DNA from: Calamus simplicifolius
Taxonomy: Eukaryota; Streptophyta; Magnoliopsida; Arecales; Arecaceae
Assembly: GCA_900491605.1 (NCBI GenBank)
Contig: UESW01004621.1
Span: 582,772-646,771 of the forward strand
Length of the DNA stretch: 64,000 nucleotides
Direction of reading: 5' to 3'
The position numbers and the translations under genes were made by a program. Within the stretch, counting starts at the first letter, position 1, and each line of letters begins with the position of its first letter. The notes under the pieces are model-generated. The model made no database searches. It was not told the origin of the DNA and saw only the letters and a list, made by a program, of their open reading frames with translations. Positions 1 through 10,530 of the stretch are shown in pieces.

Positions 1-2
1 AA

Positions 3-563
3 TCACATTTAATTGCTGTTAAAAGAATTCTTAGATACCTTAGTGGAACAAAAAATGTAGGTTTATGGTATTCTAGAGACTCAACATTAAATCTGATTGC
101 TTATTCTGATTCTGATTATGCTGGATGTAAGTTAGATAGAAAAAGCACAAGTGGTGCATGCCAATTTTTAGGAAGTAACTTAATCTCATGGTTTAGCAAA
201 AAGCAAAATTCGGTTGCATTATCTACTGCTGAAGCAGAATATGTTGCAGCTGGAAGTTGCTGTGCTCAAATCCTATGGATTAAGAGACAACTTGAAGACT
301 ATGGTATCACACTTGATAAGACACCTATAAGATGTGATAATACAAGTGCAATCAATCTAACTAAAAATCCAATTCAACACTCAAGAACAAAGCATATTGA
401 AATTAGATATCACTTTATAAGAGAACATGTTGCCAATAATGAAATTTGTCTTGATTATGTGAATACTGAAGAACAACTGGCAGATATATTTACAAAACCC
501 TTAAGTGAAGAGAGATTTTGTTATCTTAGAGGAGAATTAGGAGTTTGTGATCCTTTGGAATAA
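3..563 (+). CDS. Copia pol polyprotein, C-terminal RNase H domain (5' partial)
   Basis: The reading frame is open from the window edge to a TAA at 561-563, 186 codons. It carries the Copia-type RNase H that degrades the RNA strand of the RNA:DNA hybrid during reverse transcription. Visible landmarks are YSDSDYAGCKLDRKSTSG near residue 35, LSTAEAEYVAA near residue 73, CDNTSAINLTKNP near residue 110, and the usual Copia ending with EQLADIFTKPL near residue 160. The rest of pol lies to the left of the window. No stop interrupts this part, unlike the matching region of the minus-strand copy near 55.4-55.9 kb. The product is recognised with confidence; whether the whole element is intact cannot be judged from here. 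Confidence 0.93.
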   Translation, partial: SHLIAVKRILRYLSGTKNVGLWYSRDSTLNLIAYSDSDYAGCKLDRKSTSGACQFLGSNLISWFSKKQNSVALSTAEAEYVAAGSCCAQILWIKRQLEDYGITLDKTPIRCDNTSAINLTKNPIQHSRTKHIEIRYHFIREHVANNEICLDYVNTEEQLADIFTKPLSEERFCYLRGELGVCDPLE

Positions 564-754
564 TTTTCTGAAACTCTTAAGACAACTATCTAGATTTCAT
601 CAATTTCTTGAAAAATCTCGATATTCAATAAGGAAATCTATCTAGATCTTGATTCATTGTTTCCCAATTGCTAAGGAACATTTATCTAGAGTTTGATGAT
701 TAATTTGAATAGTTTCAGATCCTTGAAACTTGATTTTTTATCTCTGAAACTGTT

Positions 755-955
755 AGAGTCGACTCTAACAGTTTGTGGAGTCGACACCTTAGTTTTTGAT
801 GTTCTGTCTAAGCAATTAGAGCCGACTCCGGCTTCTGTAGAGCCGACTCTAATTCGAGCGCTGACAGACTTTCTGGTTCGGAGCCGACACCCAGTTTTTG
901 GGAGTCGACTCTAGGTCGAACTAGGTCAAAAATAAAAAGGCGGAGTCGACCCCAA
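755..955 (+). repeat. Internal GTCGAC-type motif array of Sirevirus A
   Basis: About seven copies of a 10-13 bp motif of the form GAGTCGACTC or GAGCCGACTCC lie between the end of pol and the extra ORF. The same motif forms the array in the LTR at 3300-3562. The array ends about 100 bp before the ATG at 1055. The spacing is nearly the same in the minus-strand element (array 55017-55218, ATG near 54915). A role as promoter or enhancer of the downstream ORF is inference. Confidence 0.7.
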
Positions 956-1054
956 ATCATTTATCCATCTCCCAAAACCCCTCCAAGGAGTTCCAAAGCC
1001 TTTCCAACCTCCCAATCTTCTCAAAACCTTTGATTACACATTCCAATCAACTCA

Positions 1055-2463
1055 ATGGCACCCAAGAGGCGTGGTTTTGTTGTGGAGCGTCCGTTCCCAC
1101 GAGGCGACGCACGATTCGGAGGCAACCCTCGCCATCCTCCTCTTCGGCCACTCAAGAAGATTCCCCTCCTTCACCCTCTTCACCCAAAGTAGATCAACTA
1201 GCCGGTAAGACTATCACAACTGGAAGGAAGGTCAACTTTGATTTCTTTGAGTCGGAGGGCTTCTCAATAGGAAGATGTTTAAAAGAAATGGGGTGGAAAA
1301 GATTTGTTCATTAGATATCCCCACTTATCCAGCCCTAGTGAGAGAATTTTACAATGATTTGAGTAGAGGAGAAGGCGGTTTATCAGTATTGTAAGAGGAA
1401 CTAGAGTTGTAATAACTGCTGAAATACTTGGAAATTGTTGGAAATGCCCACAATTGGTATTATGGAATATCACATGATGATAGAAGTGGTGCATTGTCAA
1501 GAATGTTAGGGAGGGATGTAACCGAGTTTGAGGAAATTCTTGCAAATCAATTAAATCTGGAACTCAGGTTACTACACAACATTGTGGAAGAATTTTATTT
1601 CCCCAAAATTGGTAGATTTGAGTACGTCTCGGAGCGAGACATTCTTTTGATGGATTGTATTATAACTGGAAGGCCAGTCAACCTAGCTGGCATGATGATT
1701 GGTTATATGGCAGAGGCTGCTACAAAGAAAAGATCTACACTGCCATATGGTATGGTTCTGACATTAATCTTTAGAAGCCAAGGTGTGCTATTATGGATAA
1801 TGAACCCCTAAGGAAATTAAGGCACACTGACTATTATAGTATTTCTACTATTCATCGGATGGGCTTCAAGAAGTTAAATGGTATATGGATGAAAGGAGGA
1901 CGAGAAGAAAGAGCTGAGAGAGATAGAGCTGAAGAGGCCAGAGTAGAAGATATCCCTGGACCATCCACTGCGGGACCATCAGTCCCTGATCCATTTATTG
2001 CGGGACCATCTACAGCTGGACCTTCAGAGGCGGACCGAGCACAGTTCCCTCTCCTCCACATCAGTCTGTTACTGCTTCTGGGAGATTCTCTGATGAACAG
2101 ATTGGTCAGTTGAGAGCCTTGCTTGCTGAATATGATAGTCAGAGATCTCATGAGATTAATCAATTAAAAGAAGACTTTCAATCAGCTAAAAGAAGAACTT
2201 AACTCGAGACTGGACATGATCTCCTTTTCCATAAGCAATTCTGTTGAATCCTTTGGTGCTGAACTTCACAAAATCTTTGAAAGGATGGAAGGCATTGCTG
2301 ATGGCTCGGGATCTTATGTTCATGCAACTGGTCAACTGAAGAAGGACATTGACCTTGCAGTCTCACAGATTGAAGCTTATCTTGAAAATTTTAAGAAATC
2401 TCAAAAAGATGATGTAATGGAAATCATAGGTCACTTGAAGAAAATTGTATTCAAACATATCTG
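1055..2463 (+). pseudogene. Extra 3' ORF of Sirevirus A (env-position ORF), frameshifted
   Basis: An ORF in the position where Sireviruses carry an additional gene after pol. It starts MAPKRRG at 1055, then needs several frame changes. Recognisable blocks are LAGKTITTGRKVNFDFF (1198-1250), an isoleucine/leucine-rich middle (1428-1811) with LELRLLHNIVEEFYFPKIG and YVSERDILLMDCIITGRPVN, a Pro/Ser/Gly-rich spacer (GPSTAGPS, 1960-2030), and a C-terminal coil-like region (2216-2463). The middle resembles the plant domain catalogued as 'putative plant transposon protein'; that assignment is from memory of the family's style. No signal peptide or clear membrane segment was seen, so calling it an envelope protein is not supported. 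The minus-strand copy at 53536-54915 shows the same block order. Confidence 0.7.
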
Positions 2464-2705
2464 ACTTTGATACTCTTTTGTATCTTAGGTTTGATTTTGA
2501 TAGTTTGTATTTAGGAATTTTGAGTATCTAATGTATTTCACTTTGGAATGTACTTGAATCAACTTATGTAATGTTTCTTACTTATGAAATGCAATTACAC
2601 ATTTTCAAATCTGTCTATGATTGACTTGAATCCCTATGTCTTATTGAACCAACAATTTTTCTCTAATAACTTTCTTTATCTAATACTCTCCTTATTGCTG
2701 ATAAC

Positions 2706-3128
2706 AAAAAAGGGGGAGAGATGGTTGAATATGCAAAAAAAAAAAAAAGACTTGAAATTTTAATGAGAGATGGTTGAATATGCAAAAAGAAAGAAAGAAA
2801 GGGGGAGAAATGATTGTTTATGCAAAAAGAAAGAGACTTGAAATTTTAATCAGTTCAATTAAAATTTGATTTTTATATATAGGGGGAGCTATTCAATGCA
2901 GGGGAGCTTAACAACAAGCTTAATTGCAATTTTCTGTACATTTAGTTAAATGTTCATAATTGATGGCTTATATAGAACTCATGCATAATTTTAAAAGTTA
3001 CTTTGAATATTGGCATCAAATCCTTCATTAAAAATGTTTTAAGCTTTAAAATGACTATAATCTTTAGTTCGAATGAATTTTTGAATGCATATACTCAAAG
3101 TTTTTGTTATCATCAAAAAGGGGGAGAT
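2706..3128 (+). promoter_or_regulatory. Multiple polypurine tracts before the 3' LTR
   Basis: AAAAAAGGGGGAGAG at about 2706, AAAGGGGGAGAAA near 2800, AGGGGGAGCT near 2881 and AAAAAGGGGGAGATTG at 3116-3130, the last abutting the LTR. A polypurine tract primes plus-strand DNA synthesis. Several upstream copies are characteristic of Sireviruses. The stretch 2464-3128 is otherwise AT-rich and non-coding. Confidence 0.8.
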
Positions 3129-4575
3129 TGTTGACCCAATTGATGATTTTGATGATTAACAAAACTATTTGAGTATAACAATTGAAGGCTCTAATGATTT
3201 TGATTAAGTTTTTCAGATTATAAGTCGATTGAATGATCAAAATCAGGAGTTAAATCGTGTTCTGGATCGAATCTAATGTCTAGGTAAGATTGCAGACATT
3301 AGAGTCGACTCCGAGAATCACAGAGCCGACTCCAGATCTGGCACGGAAGTTAGAGTCGACTCCGAGACTGTTAGAGCCGACTCTCACAGAAAAGATAGAA
3401 CGTTGATTTTTCTGGCCCCGACTTAGAGTCGACTCCGGGTCTGTTAGAGTCGACTCCAGAAAAGTTTCTTGTCGACCCCAGAAAAGTCAGAGACGACTCC
3501 AGAATAACGGATTAAAGTGTTTCGAGTTAGAGCCGACTCCAGAAAAGTTAGAGTCGACTCCAACCCACCTGGAACAAAAAATCAAATTGCCAGATCAGCT
3601 CTAACGGTAATATTTCTATTTTACTTTATTTCTAACGGATATATTTTGTTGCAAGGTACACTCCAACGGATAGTTTTCTTCCAAAAATGGTTTGAAAGAA
3701 ATCTATAAAAAGGGAAGACTATCATTCAAAAACAAGAACGAAAAAACAAAGAAAAAAAAATGGAAATAGAGAAATCCCAATTCAAAAATCCGAAAAAGAG
3801 AGAGCCTGAATCTCAAGAGAAAAAACCTTCTAGCTCAAATCCACTCCACTCCAAAAAGCTCAAGAGGAATCCAAGGCATTCAAATCAAAGTTTTGGTGGA
3901 TTTCCCAAATTGGAGAAAGAGGATCAGTTTCTTGCTTTTCAATCCTTCTCAACTGCTTCAACTGTGAAGAATCGGAGCTGAGGCTTGATTCAATCTAGCA
4001 AGGAGAAGAAGAAAAGAAGAAAAGAAGAAAAGCTCAAAAGCCAACCAACTACAAATCAGGCTTTTCTAAACCTTGTTCATTTACTTGATTATTTGCTCAT
4101 TGAGGAGCTTGTATTGAAAAAAATATTTCTTTTATTTGTGTCTAGTTCAATCTGGGGGATTGAACTAGTGGAGGTAGTCTTACCTCGGTACAAGCTTGGT
4201 ATAGCTTGTGTTAGGGTTTTTGTGCTGGTGAGCCCGGAAAATCGGCTGGGTTCGTTGTGATCCCGGAAAAACAACAAGTTTGAGTTGTGAGCTTGTAAAA
4301 CAACTCGGCTGTAATCAAGGAAGATTATAGTGTGGAACCCAAGTGAATCTTGGGAGTGGACGTAGGTGTTGGATACACCGAACCACTATAAAATCTTTGT
4401 ATTTGTCGTGTCTCCTTTATCTCTATCTCTATCTCTATCTTATTGATTGTATTTTGTTTTTGCATATGCATTCACTTTCACTCACACTAAGCAAACAAAT
4501 ATTTCAAAAGGTTTAAATTTTTTTAAAGAACCCAATTCACCCCCCCCCCCTCTTGGGTTGTCATTTGGGCCAACA
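3129..4575 (+). repeat. 3' LTR of Sirevirus A (1447 bp)
   Basis: Bounded by TGTTGACCC at the left, directly after the polypurine tract, and CCAACA at the right, giving 5-bp inverted ends TGTTG/CAACA. It holds a U3 motif array, a TATA box TCTATAAAAAGG at about 3702, and a poly-C run near 4540. Related LTRs in the window are the solo copy at 46054-47632 and the pair at 51640-53138 and 60420-61883 on the minus strand. Confidence 0.92.
3300..3710 (+). promoter_or_regulatory. Sirevirus U3: GTCGAC-type motif array plus TATA box
   Basis: About ten copies of AGAGTCGACTCC or AGAGCCGACTCC lie in 3300-3562, followed about 140 bp later by TATAAAAA at 3704-3711. In the minus-strand LTR at 51640-53138 the distance from array edge (52621) to TATA (52471-52480) is again about 140 bp. 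The array probably contains transcription-factor sites, but no bound factor is known to me. Confidence 0.65.
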
Positions 4576-7429
4576 GGTCTCGACCGAATTAAGCTGTGGC
4601 GTCTTCTTTTATGAGGAGAGCTTGAGGGCAGGTCTTCGGTTTCCTCTTCACCCGCTGGTACAGGAGGTGATGAGGTTTTATAATATATGCCCAATAATGG
4701 TGGCTCCAAATAGCTGGCGCAACCTTATCGGGTTTATCTCGATATGCAGTCGTGTTGGGGTGACTGCAACCCTTCCCATGTTCCGAGTTTGCTACAACCT
4801 GGTTTTCGGAAGAAGCTCTGAGTGGCCCTACATTGGCCTCCGGAAGTCGTTCAAGATTATCTCTGATAACCCATCTTCGATAAAGGAGTGGAAGTCCCAA
4901 TTTTTCATTGCTGAAGAAAACATCAATTCAGATTTCCCGAGGGGATGGGCGAGTTATGTGAAGGATCCGGAAGCGTGCCCGGAGCTGAGCGAGCAGGAGA
5001 AGAGAGATTGGTGACCCTTTGGGGTGGTCAAGTGGTATTGACAAGTGCTCTACTATCAGAGGATGCCCTTTTCACCGCCGGGCTTAGCTCCATTAACCCT
5101 CAAGGTGAGTCTTCGCTCTGATGGTCAGTGTGTTTATGTAATTCCGTTACTGTTTAACTGAACATCTGCTGTATTTTCAGCTGAAAGGTCCGCATTTGTT
5201 GGCCAAATGAGGAAGGAGTTGGGCAAGCACCATAGGAGCTCCATCTCCGGGGACAAGCACAGGTCCGAGAAGAGGTCTCATCCTTTCGGGTCTCACCCGA
5301 AAGAGTCGAGGAGAGACGGCATTGGCCGCCACTCTTCCACCCCTAAGAGGGGGGAAGCGGGAGCATTGGTCGCGGTTGGTGAGCCCCCCTACCAGAGGGG
5401 GACACAGTAGTGGGGATGGAGAGTACCGTTGGGGAAGACTTGGAGAGAGCCATAGAAGTTTTTCCCCCTTAAGTAGTGATTATGTCAGATGATGCCGAGG
5501 AGATGTCGCCATTCCGTCCGGCGATCCTCCTGCCAGAGGTTAATCAGCTTCAGTTACCAGCGGTGGGAAGCCCACTGCGCGTGGAAGAGGCCCCTGCTTA
5601 GGTGGAGGGGTCAGAAGAGGTAGTGGTGGCTGCCGAAGCTCGAGTGGAGCCGCCTGTTGAAAGGTTGGTGGAGGTCGAGGTGCCTCCTGCTGAGGATCTT
5701 TCTCTTATGGTACCAGGGGATGTCATGAACGAGATTGAAGTTCATGTGGAGTCCGTCGGAGATGAAGCAGCAGTTGGAGAGGAAGAGGAAGAAGAAGATG
5801 AAGAATCACTGAATGAAGGGGACGCTCGGGCCAGGGTTCCCTCAACCGGGGCCGAAGCATCCGAGGCCCTGCAGGCTGAAGTTCTGATGGAGGAAGCCGA
5901 ACGGACGGTGGTTCCTCGGGCCGGCTCCTCGGCTATGAGTTCTCTTGTCCACAGCCCAGAGGTGGATGACATGCTCACTACCTTGATGCGGTCTGTACTA
6001 CGCATGGGGGAGTTCCTCGATGAACGAGCCTACAGTTGGGAATATTATTGATGCAGCTTTTGGTCAGTCTAGGGCGCCGAAGGATATTTACCTTCTTTCC
6101 GAAATAAATAATGCCACTCTCATGAAGATGGCTGCTAACTACGCCTCCCGAGTAAGTCATCGTACCAAGGTTGTAATTCTTAGTTGGTTGGTTTGGCTGT
6201 GGTTTCTTACTTGTGTTTTTCTGCAAAATGCCTTGATTACGAGGACGCTGAATTGACGCTTAAATTTGGCCACTGGGGCCTGCGCTCAAGCCAAGAAAGA
6301 GGAGGCCGACCTTCGGATGAGGGTAGATTCGACCAACCGGCTATCCAGGGCCTTGTCGTCCGTTCAGAGGGACCTTGACAAGATGGGTGAATCCTACCAA
6401 ACCACCATCGGATAAGGCTCGAGGCTCAAGTTGGATAAGGCTTGCCTGGAGCTATCCCAGATTAAGGCCAAGCATGCTGACGAAATCAATGCCTTTCAGT
6501 GGCACTTTGACAAGAGGTGGGGTTAGCTGAAGAATAGCCATGCCAAGGAGAAGAATAATTGGAGTAGGAGGCTCTAGGAGGATGAGCGTAAGTGCCAGTG
6601 GTAGCAAGATCAGCTTGCCAGCCTGAATAAGAAACTCGTTGATAGGGAAGATCGGTTGAAATGGCAGCATGATCAAATTGCCAGGCTCACCGCTGATCTC
6701 GATCAATCTCGGCAGGAAATCAGGGACAGGCAGTCCCAGATTGATGACCTCAAAGAGGGTCTCCAACATAATAAAGCGGCCAAATCGAAGGCCCTGGAAA
6801 AGGTCCATGAGCTGAGCGATAAAATGGCTCGGTGGGAGGAAGAGGTATAATATATTCTCATTTACTTGTTCCCAGCACTTTCCTTTTGTTTATGGCCTCA
6901 AACGACCTGATGTTTGCAGATAGGCAAAATTGAGCTCGAGGTGCAGGAGCAGCTTGAGGCCTTGAGGGCAGAGTTGGCCTCGAGTCCCCAAATGAATCTT
7001 GAACTTGGGGGCCAGCTAGCCGAAGCTAATGGCCGAATTACCTCGGCTGTGGAGGGGTACAAAAGTTATGTTCAATTCTCTGAGGAGCGTAGAGAGGCTT
7101 ACGCCGATGCATTCCGGTTCGGCAAGGAGGAAACTCGGGCGAAGATCTCTCGAGTGTATCCCGAGTTGGATCTATCTTTCTTGGAGGCCGAGCTATTTGA
7201 TACTCGTACCCCGAGGGCCAAAGAAGCCGAGTATGAGGATATTTCGGACGTCGATCTTGATGCTATCTTGGGTCCCAAAGAGGCCGTGGCTCCTGAAGAA
7301 TGCCTTCAGCCTACCGCCGAGGAACCCGAAGTCTCTCTTCCAACATCATTCGAAGTGTGTGAAGCGAGTCAAGTCCTTCTGGATGTTACTAAAGAGGTTT
7401 CCGGGACCGACCCGAACCCTGATTCTTAA
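4576..7429 (+). pseudogene. Antisense ORF of Tat A, 'putative gypsy type transposon' protein, with introns
   Basis: Multi-exon ORF opposite in strand to the Tat pol. The N-terminal part (4577-5013) has YEESLRAGLRFPLHPLVQEV, APNSWRNLIGFI and SSIKEWKSQFF, which match the plant family 'Putative gypsy type transposon' (PF04195-like). The rest is acidic (glutamate run near 5780-5810) and then coiled-coil (6656-7050), ending at a stop after 7426. Candidate introns with GT-AG borders are 5105-5180 (76 bp) and 6845-6919 (75 bp); a GTAAGT donor sits at 6152 with an unclear acceptor before 6291. In-frame TGA codons at 5012 and about 5048 replace likely tryptophans, and more stops fall in 6410-6600, so it is not functional as read. 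The true start was lost to the Sirevirus insertion. The function of the family is unknown. Confidence 0.75.
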
Positions 7430-9310
7430 GGGTTGCTCATGTATTTTTTGTTTTTTCAACTTGTAATCTGATCGGAATTCAATGAATGAATCTTTTAATC
7501 TCTTTCTCTTTTGCTTTGTCGCTTTGGTTGTTGTTTTTAGAACGATCTTTTTCGCAAAAGGTTCTTCCGAATCGCGCTTGAAGGCTGGATTGCCCTTAGA
7601 GGTTCCGAATCGAAGCCAGATTGACTAGTTTTGCTGATGCATAAAATTGTTTGGTTTTTCCATGGAACATAACTCCGACCTTATTTCGGTTGGGCCGAGG
7701 TTAGGTGCGCGTAAGTCAACTTGGTTCGCCAAGGTACAAAATGGTTCGGCGCGAAATGACCGAAAAGGATGCAAATGCCTCGGGTTGGGCCGAGGTTAGG
7801 TAGCTCGGTTTGTTCGAAGCAAAAAATTGGTACATTTTTTGCCGAGGCATATAAAACAGCTTTACCGAAGGACGCTTCGTTTCTGCCTAAGGCATTTATC
7901 TCGTTGGCCTTTTCCAACGCGAGTCTTTTTAACGTATGCGACAAGCACTCGATCGCCATTGGACGACGTCATTTTCAAAACGGGATTTCTGAGGCCTGCC
8001 CATTTCTCAAGGACCTACGGTTGGTTTCATGCATTTAAGGCTCCTGATTCGAGATCATAAGGAAATCTTCACCTTCCGTCATGGCCCTGGAGGCGCATTC
8101 GGCGCGCTTTGGAAAGTGCCCTTTTCTTTTAATCTACCACGTGGCAACGTGGCCAAGGCGTTTCAAATTTTGGGGCTCCTTTCTTTAATGGTTTCTCCCG
8201 GTTTGCTTGCCTATAAAATGGGGAGAGCAGACCGTGTTAGGCTATCTCCCAAGACCTTCTCTTTCTGTGAGTTGTAAGGGCTTTCATGGCGCATGTTTCA
8301 TTGAGAGAAGAGAGATCGAGCTTCCCTTTTGAAAGTTGGTTCAACCCAGATAGCTGGGGTGATGGAGAGACTGCTGAAGAGCAAGTAGTCCTCAAGGGAG
8401 GAATCTCGGAGGTCATATGGAGAGTGCACAGGATGTCTGCAGAGGTCATATGGGGAGCGCACATACACGCTTCCTGTGTGTCCTTTGTCACTTGCCATAG
8501 GGATCACAGAAAATGCAAAGCATACGTATTCCGCATGGCAAACATGGAACTTACCTCCTTCCTCAATTTGGATCTCTCAGTTCATCCGTCCGAGGAATCT
8601 TTTTCCATGTGAGGAAGGAGGAGAGTGGTGTTGGTCTGCTGGTTCCCTGCCTATGTGCTTGGGCAGTGACTAGCAGCCCAGCATCCCACTTGGAGGAGGA
8701 GGCATCCTCGGCATCAGCATCCACAGGCCTTTGGCCTGGTTAGGATCCCTCAACGTGTCCGTCCGAGGGATCCGTGGATAGCCTACTTTGTTCTTTGGCA
8801 TTATCCAGTGGCTCAGTAGAGCTGTCTGGTTTATACGATTTATTGGGTTGGATGCAGAAACATCGTTATCGACCAAAGCTGCTCAGCCGAGATTTTATTT
8901 GTCTTTATTTCCTGTGCTATTATGCACTTGTAATGCCTCTCAGGAGGTTGTAATGTTTTATCAATAAAAAAAGCTTTTTAATCTTCTTCCTTTGAGTATT
9001 TATTTCTTTTTCTAGTATGGTTGTGCTGGGAGTTTCCTTACTCACATCATGCTTTCTAGATTATAGCATAGTTTACTAATTCAGCAGCACTTTTGCTACG
9101 ATATTTAGTCTGCTGAGGGGGAAGCATTCACCTCTGTTTAGGTTAGAGGAAGGCCTGGGCGGCCCTGTGAACTTTTGATGCATACATGACCCTACTCGAG
9201 GGAATGAAAGAACTTGTATAATTTTGCCGGTAAGTGGAGGAAGGTTACTTACCTCTGTCGAAGCATGATAGGATGCCTTAGTCGCGTCAGAGTATTTGAG
9301 AAATCACCCA
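7430..9310. other. Gene-free stretch of Tat A between antisense ORF and tandem array
   Basis: No convincing coding sequence; the short open frames here match nothing I recognise. It begins with a T-rich 3'-UTR-like tail of the antisense ORF. It then has two TATA-like sites (TATAAAA near 7850 and at 8212) and an AATAAA at 8963-8968 followed by T-rich DNA, so it could hold an unrecognised LTR or transcription unit. Clear TG...CA borders with a duplication were not found. Confidence 0.4.
8137..8218 (+). promoter_or_regulatory. Promoter-like cluster: two ACGT boxes and a TATA box
   Basis: CCACGTGGCAACGTGGCC at 8137-8154 contains a perfect G-box (CCACGTGG) and a second ACGTGGC element. TATAAAA follows at 8212-8218, about 60 bp downstream, which is normal plant promoter geometry. 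A poly(A) signal lies 745 bp further on. What it would transcribe is not clear; no ORF downstream is recognised. Confidence 0.45.
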
Positions 9311-9319
9311 ATCAGGCCA

Positions 9320-10425
9320 AAGCTTTAGAACTATATCACTCGATTTGGCCGAGGCTTCAGGGATATTCAGAAATATATCACTTGGTTTGGCCGAGGCTTC
9401 CAGAAATATATCACTCGGCTTGGCCGAAGCTTCCAAAAATATATCACTCGGTTTGGCCAAGGCTTCGGAGATTATATTTTACTTAGCGCTGCCAAGGTAT
9501 GGAAACTGTCACTCAGCTTGATCGAGGCTTCAAGATTATATTTTACTTGGCGCTGCCAAGATACGGAGACCGTCACTCGGCTTGGCTGAGGCTTCAATAT
9601 TATATTTTACTTGGCGTTGCCAAGGTACGGAGACCATCACTCGGCTTGGCCGAGGCTTCAAGATTATATTTTACTTGGCGCTACCAAGGTTTGGAGACCG
9701 TCACTCAGCTTGGCCGAGGCTTCAAGATTATATTTTACTTGACGCTGCCAAGGTACGGAGACCGTCACTCAGCTTGACCGAGGCTTCAAGATTATATTTT
9801 ACTTGGCATTGATAAGGTACGAAGATTGCTCAGCCCGGTCAAGGATTTATAAAGATTATACTTTACTTAGCGCTGCCAAGGTACAGAGACTGTCACTCGA
9901 CTTGGCCGAGGCTTCAAGATTATATTTTACTTGTGCTACCAAGGTACGAAGATCGCTCGGCCCGGCTGAGGATTTATAAAGATTATATTTTACTTGGCAC
10001 TGCCAAGGTATGAAGATTGTCACTCGGCTTGGCAAGGCTTCAAGATTATATTTTACTTGGTGCTGCCAATGTACAGAGGCCGTCACTCGGCTTGGCCGAG
10101 GCTTCAAGATTATATTTTACTTGTCGCTGCCAAGGTACGAAGCTCTCTCGACTTAGCCGAGGTTTATCAAATATTTTACTTGGCATGGCCAAGGTACGGA
10201 ATCACTCGGCCCAGCCGAGGATTAAAAAGATTATATTTTACTTGGCGCTACCAAGGTACAGAGACCGTCACTCGTCTTGGTTGAGGCTTCAAGATTATAT
10301 TTTACTTGGCACTGCCAAGGTACGAAGCTCTCTCGGCCCAGCCGAGGTTTGTCAAATATATTTTACTTGGCTCGGCCAAGGTACGGAGATCGCTCGGCCC
10401 AACCGAGGATTTAATGCATAGTAAG
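9320..10425 (-). repeat. Tandem repeat array of Tat A (64-bp unit)
   Basis: From about 9480 the sequence repeats roughly every 64 bp, each unit carrying a CTTGGCCGAGGCTTCAAGAT-like core, a TATATTTTACTTGGC-like segment and CCAAGGTACGGAGACCGTCA-like text. Successive units begin at 9564, 9628 and 9692. To the left (9320-9480) is a shorter variant of about 37 bp with the same TTGGCCGAGGCTTC core. It sits just after the end of pol in element orientation, where Tat elements often carry tandem repeats. Peptides read through it are repeat artefacts. Confidence 0.9.
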
Positions 10426-10530
10426 ACCTGCTTCTCATTGCAGCTTTCAAGGAGAGTTATAAGAATTTTGTGAGTCTTTGAGAATTAAATTTAATTCAAT
10501 GAATAGAGTGAGTTTAGCAAGAGCATACTT

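Larger units (their letters stand above)
1..4575 (+). mobile_element. Sirevirus-type Copia element, 3' part (Sirevirus A)
   Basis: Right-hand part of a Ty1/copia LTR retrotransposon cut by the window edge. In order it shows the RNase H end of pol, a motif array, an extra ORF after pol, a run of polypurine tracts and a 3' LTR with TGTTG...CAACA ends. An extra ORF downstream of pol and several repeated polypurine tracts are known hallmarks of the Sirevirus lineage. It is inserted into the ORF of the Tat element to its right, so it is younger. The last base of the LTR is followed by GGTCT, the expected 5-bp target duplication, whose partner lies outside the window. A second, complete relative lies on the minus strand at 51640-61883. 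Confidence 0.88.

Noticed and set aside
1055..2463. Envelope glycoprotein in the Sirevirus extra ORF
   Set aside because: No signal peptide, membrane anchor or cleavage site visible; only its position after pol recalls an env gene.
9499..10421. Several overlapping open frames in the 64-bp array
   Set aside because: Repeat artefacts of the tandem array; no domain, and the frames run through each other.
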